Source: DSVQ01 sp964484765
Lineage (GTDB): Bacteria; Planctomycetota; Planctomycetia; Planctomycetales; Planctomycetaceae
Length of the DNA stretch: 64,000 nt
Assembly: GCA_964484765.1 (NCBI GenBank)
Contig: CAZAGI010000023.1
Span: 31,858-95,857, forward strand
Reading direction: 5' to 3'
In this document: one piece after another, positions 24,426-34,743 of the stretch
How the letters are laid out: the number at the start of each line of letters is the position of its first letter
Numbering within the stretch: the stretch's first letter is position 1
Notes under the pieces: generated by a model
What the model saw: only the letters and a program-made list of their open reading frames with translations
Told to the model about the DNA's origin: nothing
Database searches by the model: none
Program-made: the position numbers and the translations under genes

Positions 24426-26465
24426 ATGGACCAGCAACGTCGCGTCATTCTGTTCGTTGCGCTTTCTATGGCGGTTTGGATTGCGTATGCCAATCTCATC
24501 CTGCCCCTCTTCATCCCTCCGCGGCCAAAGCCCGAACCCTTTGAAGGCCCGGTCAGCGCGCTGGCGCCCTTGAATGTGGTGCCGGAAATTAAGGGGCCTG
24601 CGGAACATGTCGAACCTGTTCAACCCGCCCTCGCGCAACATCCGGTCAAGTCCATTGAACTCGGCTCGGTCGATCCTGAATCTGGCTTCTTCATTCATGT
24701 GGAACTGACGAGCCGCGGCGCCGCAGTCGAGTCGGTCACGCTTAATGATCCCCGCTATCCCGAGTTCGGCAAACGTGGCACGCCGCTGACACTGGTGGGT
24801 CACGACCCGGCGTTGCTGCAGAAGACGTTCGCGCTCGAGGCACCCGCACTGGTCGCACAGCTCGGCGGCTTGGGAGCCGACGTGATCGCCTGGGAAGTTT
24901 TGGACAAGGAAACCACGCCGACATCGGCGACGTTCCGTTTGCGCACCGCCGACGGTCTGTTCGAACTGCGGAAGCGCTACGACATCGAAAAGGTTCCCGC
25001 CGACAAGAAATCAGATCAGCAACTCCGCGACAGTTGGGCGGATGGTTACCGCGTCAAGTTGACGCTGACGGCAAAGAATCTCGGTCCGGCGCCCACGACG
25101 TTCTCCTATTCCCTACGCGGACCAGCAGCACTGCCGCTGGAAGACGCTCCGAATACGTACAAGTACCGCGATATCCGCTTGGGATTCTTGCGTGCCGGCG
25201 GCGGGGTCGATTCGAGCCAGTTCAGCGCCAAAACCGCGGTGCAGGAAGCGAAGGCGAAAAAGCCTTCGACCTGGTTGCGACCGCTGGCCTACATCGGTGT
25301 CGACACGCAGTATTTCGCCGCCTTGGTTCAACCCGGTGGCGATCAGCAGAAGTCGCCCACGGTTGCACTTTCACAGGCGGAAGTGCTGAAATTGGGACGC
25401 ACTGACGCGCAAGCGGATATCAGCCTCATTCTCCAATCTCCTTCGCTCGCCATTCCTGCGGCCGGCGCTCCCAATAACGGCGATGAAGTCGCCCACACCT
25501 ATTCACTCTTCGCACTGCCCAAGCGGAAGGCGCTTCTGGCAGCCCTGCAGGCGGAACCGGTGCTGGATTACGGTTGGTTCCAGCCGATTGTGGAACTGAT
25601 GCTGTGGATCTTCAGTACGCTCCACGACTATCTGGGATTCAGCTACGGCTTGGCCATCATTCTGCTGACGATCATCATTCGCGGTTTGATCTTCCCGTTA
25701 TCGCGCCATCAGATGCAGACGATGGAGCGGATGAAAGAACATCAACCGGAACTGAAAATTCTGCACGAGAAAATGAAGAAGGATCCGGAATCGTTGACTC
25801 CGGACGAACGCCAGAAGATGCAGCAGATTCAGCTGAAGATGATGGGGGGCTGTTTGCCGCTGCTGCTGCAGATGCCGATCTTTATCGCGCTCTATCGTTC
25901 GCTGCAGGTCTCAGTCGATTTGCGGATGGCGCCGATGCACTTCTTCGGAACCTGGATCGATAATCTCGCCTCGCCGGACCGGCTGTTTCCCTTCGGTTTC
26001 GAGGTCCCGTGGATGGAATGGGATGAATTTAATCTGCTGCCCATCCTCAGCATCGCGCTGATGATCGTCAATCAGAAGATGACGATGCCGCCTCCGGTGG
26101 ATGAGGAACAGCGCATTCAACAGAAGACGATGACGTTCACAATGGCGATCATGGGCTTTCTGTTTTACCGCATGCCCTCCGGGCTGTGCGTCTACATGAT
26201 TACATCCAGCGCCTGGGGGATGATTGAGCGCGCGATCTTGAAAAAAATCTCCCCCGTGACCGCCGCGGCCGGTACGCCCACTGCGGCAGCCTCGGTGGTG
26301 ACGCCCGCCAAACCCACAACAGAAAACAAGCCCGGCTGGTTCGGCGACTTCAAGCAGAAACTTCGCGAAATGCAGGAACTCGCCGACAAGCAGAACTCGG
26401 CGACGCGGGATGGCAACCGATCGAATCCGCCGCGCGACAACCGCAAAGGCAAAGGTCGCAAATAA
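24426..26465 (+). CDS. yidC: Membrane protein insertase YidC
   Basis: A 679-residue YidC/Oxa1 insertase of the long Gram-negative type. An N-terminal membrane helix (ILFVALSMAVWIAYANLILP) leads to a large periplasmic domain, about residues 60-380. The conserved 60KD core follows: FSYGLAIILLTIIIRGLIFP, the coiled region MERMKEHQPELK, and GGCLPLLLQMPIFIALYRSL. The hydrophilic-groove arginine lies in IIRG. The tail is basic (GNRSNPPRDNRKGKGRK), as expected for ribosome binding. It inserts and folds inner-membrane proteins with or without Sec. It lies directly before mnmE, a neighbourhood conserved in many bacteria. Confidence 0.98.
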   Translation: MDQQRRVILFVALSMAVWIAYANLILPLFIPPRPKPEPFEGPVSALAPLNVVPEIKGPAEHVEPVQPALAQHPVKSIELGSVDPESGFFIHVELTSRGAAVESVTLNDPRYPEFGKRGTPLTLVGHDPALLQKTFALEAPALVAQLGGLGADVIAWEVLDKETTPTSATFRLRTADGLFELRKRYDIEKVPADKKSDQQLRDSWADGYRVKLTLTAKNLGPAPTTFSYSLRGPAALPLEDAPNTYKYRDIRLGFLRAGGGVDSSQFSAKTAVQEAKAKKPSTWLRPLAYIGVDTQYFAALVQPGGDQQKSPTVALSQAEVLKLGRTDAQADISLILQSPSLAIPAAGAPNNGDEVAHTYSLFALPKRKALLAALQAEPVLDYGWFQPIVELMLWIFSTLHDYLGFSYGLAIILLTIIIRGLIFPLSRHQMQTMERMKEHQPELKILHEKMKKDPESLTPDERQKMQQIQLKMMGGCLPLLLQMPIFIALYRSLQVSVDLRMAPMHFFGTWIDNLASPDRLFPFGFEVPWMEWDEFNLLPILSIALMIVNQKMTMPPPVDEEQRIQQKTMTFTMAIMGFLFYRMPSGLCVYMITSSAWGMIERAILKKISPVTAAAGTPTAAASVVTPAKPTTENKPGWFGDFKQKLREMQELADKQNSATRDGNRSNPPRDNRKGKGRK

Positions 26466-26494
26466 ACCCGACGGCGGCCACGCGGATCGAGAGT

Positions 26495-27871
26495 ATGGCC
26501 TGGCATCTGGATGATGACATCGTCGCGCTCGGATCGGCATCCGGACCGGCGCCGCGCGGAATCCTGCGGGCGAGTGGTCCGCAGGTCGCCTCATTTCTGC
26601 AGGAGCGGTTTTGTCCTGACGATGCGACCACGTGGCACACCGCACGAGTCCCCCGTCGGCACGTCGGTCGACTCAAAATCGCACCCATCTCCGCAACGAT
26701 CCCGCTGACCGTGCATCGTTGGTCGACCGCGCGCAGTTATACCGGGCAACCGCTCGTTGAACTGCACCTCCCGGGATCTCCGCCGTTGTTGCAGGCCGTG
26801 CTGACCGAATGGTGTCAACATGGGGCGCGGTTGGCCCGACCGGGTGAGTTCACGTTGCGGGCCTTTCTCGCAGGAAAGCTCGATTTGCTGCAGGCCGAAG
26901 CGGTCCTCGGCGTGATTGATGCCGATGATCCGTCATCGTTGCGGCAAGCGCTGGAGCAACTCGCGGGTGGCATCTCGCACCGGTTGACGGAGATCCGCCA
27001 CGATTTATTGAATTTGCTGGCGGATGTGGAAGCGGGACTCGATTTTGTGGAAGAGCACCTGGAGTTCGTGTCCCGAGGTGCAATCTTTGCGCGCATCGCC
27101 ACCGCGCGGTCTTTCGTAGAGCAACTTGCCGAGCAGACCGCGTCCCGCATGCATCATGCGGAACGACCACGGATCGTGCTGGCGGGATTGCCCAACGCGG
27201 GCAAGAGCACGCTCTTCAACGCACTGGCAGGCTCTGATGCGGCGCTGGTCTCCGAACAGGCCGGCACCACGCGCGATTTTCTCGAAACACGGATCGAATG
27301 CGACGGTGTGAGTTTTGATCTGATCGATACCGCGGGCTGGGAGCATGCATCTTTTCCCATCGCAGCCGAGGCCCAACGCTTCCGTACGGATCAACTCGCC
27401 CGTGCCGACATCGTCATCTGGTGCACGGCTGCCAACGCTACGGTTGCGGAACAGCAACTCGACATGACGTATCGAGACGCCATGGGGTCATCCCGGATAC
27501 TGCCGCTCGTTACGAAGGCCGACCTTGTTCCGCACGCCGTCGACACATCCGGGATCGCACTGGCGATCGCGGCCTTGCCCGGACATGGTCTCGATGAGTT
27601 ACGGCAGACGTTGGCCGAAGAATGGCGCTCGCTGGCCTCTTCCAACTGGACCTGGCTGGGAACCACTGCCGCTCGGTGTCAGGACAGCGTGCAAGCCACA
27701 CTCACGGCGTTACAACAGGCCGAAGCGGCCGCGGCCGATCCGGTTGTTGGCGACGAACTCATCGCCGTCGAGTTGCGTGACGCGCTGGAACACCTGGGGC
27801 GTATCGTCGGCGCCGTCTATACGGACGATCTGCTTGACCGCATTTTCAGCCGCTTCTGCATCGGAAAATGA
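26495..27871 (+). CDS. mnmE: tRNA uridine-5-carboxymethylaminomethyl modification GTPase MnmE
   Basis: A 458-residue MnmE/TrmE at normal length. It has the formyl-THF-binding N-domain (AASGPAPRGILRASG-like, DDDIVALGSASG at the start), a helical region, and an inserted G domain. G1 is GLPNAGKST near residues 229-237, followed by AGTTRDF (G2), DTAGW (G3) and TKAD (G4). The last residues DDLLDRIFSRFCIGK give the invariant FCIGK end, whose cysteine is functional. With MnmG it modifies wobble uridine of certain tRNAs. It follows yidC by 30 bp. Confidence 0.97.
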   Translation: MAWHLDDDIVALGSASGPAPRGILRASGPQVASFLQERFCPDDATTWHTARVPRRHVGRLKIAPISATIPLTVHRWSTARSYTGQPLVELHLPGSPPLLQAVLTEWCQHGARLARPGEFTLRAFLAGKLDLLQAEAVLGVIDADDPSSLRQALEQLAGGISHRLTEIRHDLLNLLADVEAGLDFVEEHLEFVSRGAIFARIATARSFVEQLAEQTASRMHHAERPRIVLAGLPNAGKSTLFNALAGSDAALVSEQAGTTRDFLETRIECDGVSFDLIDTAGWEHASFPIAAEAQRFRTDQLARADIVIWCTAANATVAEQQLDMTYRDAMGSSRILPLVTKADLVPHAVDTSGIALAIAALPGHGLDELRQTLAEEWRSLASSNWTWLGTTAARCQDSVQATLTALQQAEAAAADPVVGDELIAVELRDALEHLGRIVGAVYTDDLLDRIFSRFCIGK

Positions 27872-27874
27872 ACG

Positions 27875-28510
27875 TCAGACGGAGAGTTCCAATTCGAGGA
27901 ACTGCCACGGCCGCTTCTGAAATTCCTCGGCCATCGTCTTCAGCGTCTTCCAGCGCGTGTGGTGATGCGACTTCTCCAAGTGCGGGGCCTCCGGCGGGAG
28001 ATTCAGCAGCAGTGATTTCTGGATGACCATCGCCCGGACTTTTCGCATCCGAATATCGGCCGCAGCTTCACACGTAAGGCAGATGATGTATGTCGCCGCG
28101 GAAACAGTGACGCCTTGTGCTCTCTTCAAATGGCCTTCCGAATATTGCTCCGACAGCTCATTCAGCACTGCGTTCAAGTAGTACCAATAGTCTTTCTCCG
28201 GCAGCGGTAAGAGCGGATTGGCCTCGGTCGTGGCCTTGGCGGCCTTGATCACCGCATCGGTGGCCGCTTTGTTCAAAAAGACCGCTTCGCATTGATGTTC
28301 GGCCAGCGTGCGCAACCGCAGCGTTCCGGAGTCGATGTAATTCAGCGAGAAATTCAGGCGATCGTAGAATTCACGCTTCTGCCAGCTGGCCTGGGCGCGG
28401 CGATGGCCGATAAACCAGCCCGCGGCCATCAGCACGAAACCCACCACCACTTTTAAGAGGTGCTGCTGCAGTTCCTTGATGACCACCTCAACCATTTCGC
28501 CGGCAGTCAT
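27875..28510 (-). CDS. Membrane-anchored protein of unknown function
   Basis: A 211-residue protein I do not recognise. A single helix near residues 20-38 (LLKVVVGFVLMAAGWFIG) anchors a soluble domain. That domain is helical, with FYDRLNFSLNYIDSGTLRLR, EANPLLPLPEKDYWYYLNAV and a Cys-containing segment YIICLTCEAAADIRMRKVRA. A GAGG motif precedes the ATG at 28510. It is convergent with mnmE, with 3 bp between stops. It resembles uncharacterised single-span proteins found in several bacterial phyla; no catalytic motif is visible. Confidence 0.7.
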   Translation of the reverse strand: MTAGEMVEVVIKELQQHLLKVVVGFVLMAAGWFIGHRRAQASWQKREFYDRLNFSLNYIDSGTLRLRTLAEHQCEAVFLNKAATDAVIKAAKATTEANPLLPLPEKDYWYYLNAVLNELSEQYSEGHLKRAQGVTVSAATYIICLTCEAAADIRMRKVRAMVIQKSLLLNLPPEAPHLEKSHHHTRWKTLKTMAEEFQKRPWQFLELELSV

Positions 28511-28606
28511 ACAAACCTCATCGTTGTATCAGATGTGACAAGCGAAGGAATGGTGACTGATTCCCGACGGAGAAGTTCGCCCGTTCACAATCATGCTTGA
28601 TAAAAA

Positions 28607-29683
28607 TTATAAGTAAGCCTGCAATCCACGGCGTTCAATTTCCGCAGTCAATTCTTTGATTGCGTTCTCATCACGCCGGTCGGCAACCAATGTGGCTGTC
28701 GGCGTGTGGACGATAATCAGGTTCTTGACGCCGAACGCGGCGATGAGGTGGTCATCGCCGCCCCGAACGATGCAGCCGCTGGTATCCATTCCACAAAACA
28801 CACCGGCGACTGTGTTGCCATCGCCGTCGTGGGGCAACAACCGCGGCAGCGCCTGCCAGCTGCCCACGTCGTCCCATTGGAAGGGGGCGGGCAGCACGAA
28901 CACACTTTTAGCGCGTTCCAGCACCGCGTAGTCGATGGAAATCGATGGCATGGAAGGAAAGACCTCGGCCAACGTCGATTCCCATTGCCGCGTACCAATC
29001 ACCTTCCGGAGCTGCTCGCAGCGGGCCGAGATGTCGGGTTCGAACTCGGCGATGGCCCGCAAGACCGCATCCGCTCGCCAGACAAAAATCCCGCAGTTCC
29101 AGTAATACTCATCGGTCGCCACATACCGCGCCGCGGTTAACTGATTGGGTTTTTCCTTGAAGGCTTGCACGGTGTACGCCGTAGTGCCATCTGCAGTATG
29201 CGGTTCCCCGCGCTGAATGTAACCGAAACCGGTTGACGGGTACGTCGGCGGAACACCGAAGAGCACAAACGCTTCCGGGTGCGATTCCACCAGCGTGACG
29301 GCGCGACGAACGGCATCCTGAAAGACCGCGTCCGGTCCGATCACATGATCGGCAGGCACCACCAGCATGATCGCTTCCGGATCAGCCGCCAGTAGCCGCA
29401 ACGCCGCCAGCGCCACGCACGGAGCCGTATTCCGCCCGCATGGTTCCGACAGAATCTGATTCGGCAGCAGGTCGGGAAGCTGTCGTTGGGTTTCCTCGGC
29501 GTGAATCGCGCCTGTGACCACCCATAATCGATGGGGAGCAATCAGGGGCAGGCACCGCGCGGCGGTTTCCTGAATCAGGGTTTTCGACGAACCAAATTGC
29601 AGAAACTGTTTCGGTAGCGCCCGGCGACTTTGCGGCCAAAAACGACTGCCGGATCCCCCGGCCATCACCACGGTATGCAGCAC
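28607..29683 (-). CDS. manC: Mannose-1-phosphate guanylyltransferase
   Basis: A 358-residue nucleotidyltransferase making GDP-mannose from mannose-1-phosphate and GTP. The signature VVMAGGSGSRFWPQSR lies at the N-terminus with KQFLQF after it. Other landmarks are SEPCGRNTAPCVALAA, VVPADHVIG and AFKEKPN, with the Asp of PADH as metal ligand. The GTG at 29683 is chosen since AAGGA is 7 bp upstream and homology starts there; an earlier TTG would add 13 residues. The isomerase domain of bifunctional ManC proteins is absent. GDP-mannose would supply exopolysaccharide or glycoprotein glycans. Confidence 0.94.
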   Translation of the reverse strand: MLHTVVMAGGSGSRFWPQSRRALPKQFLQFGSSKTLIQETAARCLPLIAPHRLWVVTGAIHAEETQRQLPDLLPNQILSEPCGRNTAPCVALAALRLLAADPEAIMLVVPADHVIGPDAVFQDAVRRAVTLVESHPEAFVLFGVPPTYPSTGFGYIQRGEPHTADGTTAYTVQAFKEKPNQLTAARYVATDEYYWNCGIFVWRADAVLRAIAEFEPDISARCEQLRKVIGTRQWESTLAEVFPSMPSISIDYAVLERAKSVFVLPAPFQWDDVGSWQALPRLLPHDGDGNTVAGVFCGMDTSGCIVRGGDDHLIAAFGVKNLIIVHTPTATLVADRRDENAIKELTAEIERRGLQAYL

Positions 29684-29782
29684 GCGTCTTTCCTTCTCGA
29701 CCAGCGATGAGTGAGTGAACAATCACGCATCATCCGCAGTGACGGTGGGGGCTGTCAAATCGATCCGTGAAACCCGGATGAA

Positions 29783-31615
<1,833 letters not shown>

Positions 31616-31697
31616 GGTGAGGTGTCCATCGAAGGTGAGAGCAAAAGGCGAGCGGGGGGAGGTTACTCTCCCCGGTGATGCGATTTCAAGACATGTA

Positions 31698-32141
31698 TTA
31701 ATCACCGAGGGGACTGACGTCCCCCCGCTCGCCCTGCAGAGTGAGCACGAGTTTGCGTTGTCCTCCGTGGTTGCGGTGTTCACACAGATAGATGCCCTGC
31801 CACGTCCCGAGCAGCAAGCGGCCGTTTTCGACGGGGATTTGCAGCGAACTTCCCAATAATGAGGCCTTCACATGCGCGGGCATGTCGTCCGGACCTTCGC
31901 AGGTGTGGACGTAAGGAAAATCTTCCGGCGCGATCGAATTGAACGACGATTCCAGATCGCGTGGCACGTCCGGGTCGGCATTCTCGTTGATCGACAGCGA
32001 CGCCGACGTGTGCTGGATGAAGACGTGCAGCCAGCCGATCTGCACCTGCGACAACTCGGGCATCGCTGCGACCACATGCCGCGTGATGATGTGAAATCCA
32101 CGGCGAAAGGCGGGCAGCGTGAGGTGATGACGGAACCACAT
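31698..32141 (-). CDS. YjbQ/UPF0047 family protein
   Basis: A 147-residue protein of the YjbQ family. The hallmarks are FIQHTSASLSINENADPDV, the acidic DMPAHVKASLLG and the end LGTWQGIYLCEHR. Some members have weak thiamine-phosphate-synthase activity; the physiological role is unsettled. The ATG at 32141 starts the conserved region (MWFRHHLTLPAFRRGFH); further upstream codons come from the GACTCT-type repeat and are unlikely to be translated. The C-terminus is GERGDVSPLGD, where the tail looks like intergenic sequence. Confidence 0.92.
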   Translation of the reverse strand: MWFRHHLTLPAFRRGFHIITRHVVAAMPELSQVQIGWLHVFIQHTSASLSINENADPDVPRDLESSFNSIAPEDFPYVHTCEGPDDMPAHVKASLLGSSLQIPVENGRLLLGTWQGIYLCEHRNHGGQRKLVLTLQGERGDVSPLGD

Positions 32142-32150
32142 GGGAGAGTA

Positions 32151-32275
32151 GTCCAGAGCGGAGAGTCGAGAGTCCAGAGCCAGACAAAGACCCAGCGCGA
32201 GTGACATTGGTTATTTTACTTCTGGCTCTCGACTCTTGACTCTCGTCTCTCGACTTTTCTCGACTCTTGACTCCC
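32151..32275. repeat. GACTCTCGACTCT-type inverted repeat, running into aroC
   Basis: The left arm at 32151-32183 (GAGAGTCGAGAGTCCAGAGC) is matched by a longer inverted, tandem-like right arm at 32222-32275. The right arm consists of repeated CTCTCGACTCTTGA units. It fills the gap between aroC and the YjbQ gene and also encodes the last residues of AroC. This low-complexity hairpin type is a repeat family, not a classical terminator. Confidence 0.7.
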
Positions 32276-33379
32276 CCGTAGCCAATGATCCGCGATCACG
32301 ATCGCGACCATCGCTTCGGCCATGGGGATAAAGCGCGGGAGCAGGCACGGGTCGTGGCGGCCTTTGGTGCGGATGGTGGCGGGTTCGCCGGTCTGCGTGA
32401 CAGTTTGTTGTTCGAGGGGGAGGCTGCTCGTCGGTTTTACCGCGGCTCGGAGGACAATCGGCAAGCCCGTGGTGATTCCGCCGAGCATGCCGCCGTGACG
32501 GTTCGTCGCGGTGGTGATGCCGGGGTGTCCGTCTTTCGGATGGGCGGGATCGGGGATAAACCGATCATTGTGTTCGCTGCCGCGCATCGTGACGCAGCCG
32601 AAGCCGACGCCGTATTCGACACCAAGCACCGCGGGGAGACTAAACAGCGCTTTGGCGAGATCAGCTTTGAGCTTGTCGAAGACGGGTTCCCCCAATCCCG
32701 CGGGAATGTTCGTGGCGACAATCTCTGCCGCGCCGCCAATAGAATCGCCTTCTTTGCGGATATTCTCGATCAACGTGACCATCGCCGCGGCTGTTGTCGG
32801 ATCGGGACAGCGCACGATGTTCGGTGAACCATCCGGCAGTTTTTCGACTTGATCCATCGTCACCGCAGCGGGATCGGCAATGGTCGCGCGAATATCGCCC
32901 ACCTGGACAACATAACCAAGCACTTGCCCGCCGAACGCTTCGGCGATGATCTTCTTCGCCACGACACCGGCCGCCACGCGAGCCGTGGTTTCGCGGGCAC
33001 TGCTGCGACCGCCGCCACGGTAATCGCGGAAGCCATACTTGGCATCGAAGCTATAGTCTGCATGACCGGGGCGATACAGCTTGGCGATGTCGCTGTAATC
33101 CTTGCTCCGCTGGTCGGTGTTGCGGATCAAGATGGCGAGACTCGTTCCCGTCGTGCGACCTTCGAACACGCCGGACAGAATTTCCGGCAGATCGGGTTCG
33201 TCCCGCTGCGTGACGATGTGGCTTTGCCCCGGCCGACGCCGGTTCAAGTCGATGAGTAAATCATCAACGGTCAGCGATAACCCCGGCGGGACGCCATCGA
33301 TAATGACGACATTCCCCGGCCCGTGGCTCTCCCCGGCGGTGGTGATCCGAAACGCTTGTCCGAATGAATTTCCTGGCAT
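32216..33379 (-). CDS. aroC: Chorismate synthase
   Basis: A 387-residue chorismate synthase converting 5-enolpyruvylshikimate-3-phosphate to chorismate with reduced FMN, the last shikimate-pathway step. The N-terminus GNSFGQAFRITTAGESHGPG carries signature 1 with its His. YRGGGRSSARETTARVAAG is signature 2, and DHPGITTATNRHGGM-like residues (DGHPGITTATNRHGG) follow. The protein looks complete up to VIADHWLRG; the last 18 residues (SQESRKVERRESRVESQK) come from the GACTCT repeat and extend the normal terminus. It lies upstream of the YjbQ gene on the same strand. Confidence 0.97.
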   Translation of the reverse strand: MPGNSFGQAFRITTAGESHGPGNVVIIDGVPPGLSLTVDDLLIDLNRRRPGQSHIVTQRDEPDLPEILSGVFEGRTTGTSLAILIRNTDQRSKDYSDIAKLYRPGHADYSFDAKYGFRDYRGGGRSSARETTARVAAGVVAKKIIAEAFGGQVLGYVVQVGDIRATIADPAAVTMDQVEKLPDGSPNIVRCPDPTTAAAMVTLIENIRKEGDSIGGAAEIVATNIPAGLGEPVFDKLKADLAKALFSLPAVLGVEYGVGFGCVTMRGSEHNDRFIPDPAHPKDGHPGITTATNRHGGMLGGITTGLPIVLRAAVKPTSSLPLEQQTVTQTGEPATIRTKGRHDPCLLPRFIPMAEAMVAIVIADHWLRGSQESRKVERRESRVESQK

Positions 33380-33436
33380 CGCTTCATTCTACACAGCGAT
33401 CCCACCGCTTTCCGCTTCGCGGATCACAAAGTGAGG

Positions 33437-33573
33437 TTCCGAACTCCAAAATCCAAATTCCAAACAAATCTCAAGGACCGAGTTCCAAACAAAGGCCAAA
33501 CTGCGCACCTTTCTTCGTTTGAAATTTAACCTTTGGAACTTGTTTGTAACTTGGATTTTGGAACTTGGATTTT
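33437..33573. repeat. TTGGAACTTGGATTTTGG-type inverted repeat
   Basis: A left arm rich in CCAAAATCCAAATTCCAAAC (33438-33498) and a right arm TTTGGAACTTG... TTGGATTTTGGAACTTGG (33531-33573) are reverse complements of the same low-complexity unit. The right arm forms the last codons of the glycosyltransferase gene. The element separates aroC from the glycosyltransferase. Confidence 0.7.
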
Positions 33574-34743
33574 TCCTGCCGCGGCGTACAGAATTGGCTC
33601 CAACTGTGTGACCACTCGCCGGATGTCAAACCGTTCACGCATCGAGGCTTGACCGGCAATGGCGGTTTGTCGCCACTCGTCGCGATGTTCGAGGAAGTCC
33701 TCAATCGCCGTCGCGATCGCTGTCGAATCGCGCACGGGAACCAGCCCACCGTATCGACCACCGTCCAGAATCTCGCGCGGGCCACTCGGACAATCGGTCG
33801 AGATGACCGGCAACCTGCATGCCATCGCTTCCAGCAGCACGTTCGGCAATCCTTCCGATCGCGACGGCAACACGAACAAATCGGCTGCGGCATAATAGGG
33901 GAAGGGATTGCCCATGGTGCCGAGCAGTTCCACATGCTCGGTCAGCTTCTTCGTCGCGATTTCCTGCCGCAACGTTTCCATGCGGGGACCGATGCCGAGA
34001 ATCTGCCAGCGCAATTCCGCATGACCGCGGCGATGGACGAGATCTTCCAGCGCCGTCAGCAGATCGATGTGGCCTTTGTCTTCATCGATACGACCGACTG
34101 TCAGAATGCGGGTTGTTCCATCCACCCGTTGGATGCTCTGTTCCTGCATTCGTTGTTCAATACGATCAAAATCGAGGCCATTCGGTTGGATCACGACTTG
34201 CTCGGGTGGCAGTTGCCAATAATCGATCAACTGCTGCCGTAACCCGGCCGAGTTTGCGAGGACTTTCGCCGCTGTGTGATACGCCCAACGGGCATAACGT
34301 CGTCGGAGCGATCGCAACCGTTTGGCATACATCTCGAACTGCACGCGCGGATCCGCCACAGCGGCGGACACACGCGGGATGCCCTGCCACCAGCACGCCC
34401 CGGCCGTATCCAGCGTGGAAAGATAAGTGCGGTCATACACGACAGCGGGCCGCAATCGCCGCAAGAATTGGGACAGATGCCACATCCGCGCGAACATGCC
34501 GCCGCGACACACCGTGAGCAGTTTTAATCCGAGGGAATGCGGCCGTGTTCCACCCCAGAAGGCTTCAATAGGGACATCGCTGGGCACATCCGCCAATAGG
34601 ACCCCGTCACGATGCGCGAGGTACAGGAACGGTTCAAAGCGTTCGCGATTCAGATGCCGCAGCATCTCGACCACCTGCCGTTCCGCCCCGCCGGCGTGCA
34701 TTGAACCGATGACGAGCAATACGCGGATGCGGGACGGCGTCAT
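33526..34743 (-). CDS. Glycosyltransferase family 4 (GT-B) protein
   Basis: A 405-residue GT-B glycosyltransferase. The N-terminus is RVLLVIGSMHAGGAERQVVEM, the AGGAE donor-side loop. The C-domain has TRILTVGRIDEDKGHIDLLTA, then LLGTMGNPFPYYAAADLFVLPSRSEGLPNVLLEAMA with the EGLPNVLLEAMA E-x7-E motif. It transfers a nucleotide sugar to a glycan or lipid acceptor, probably at the cytoplasmic face. Its start overlaps the aminotransferase stop (34740-34743). The final 15 residues (KIQVPKSKLQTSSKG) are read from the TTGGAA repeat. It may use GDP-mannose from the nearby manC product, an inference only. Confidence 0.93.
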   Translation of the reverse strand: MTPSRIRVLLVIGSMHAGGAERQVVEMLRHLNRERFEPFLYLAHRDGVLLADVPSDVPIEAFWGGTRPHSLGLKLLTVCRGGMFARMWHLSQFLRRLRPAVVYDRTYLSTLDTAGACWWQGIPRVSAAVADPRVQFEMYAKRLRSLRRRYARWAYHTAAKVLANSAGLRQQLIDYWQLPPEQVVIQPNGLDFDRIEQRMQEQSIQRVDGTTRILTVGRIDEDKGHIDLLTALEDLVHRRGHAELRWQILGIGPRMETLRQEIATKKLTEHVELLGTMGNPFPYYAAADLFVLPSRSEGLPNVLLEAMACRLPVISTDCPSGPREILDGGRYGGLVPVRDSTAIATAIEDFLEHRDEWRQTAIAGQASMRERFDIRRVVTQLEPILYAAAGKIQVPKSKLQTSSKG

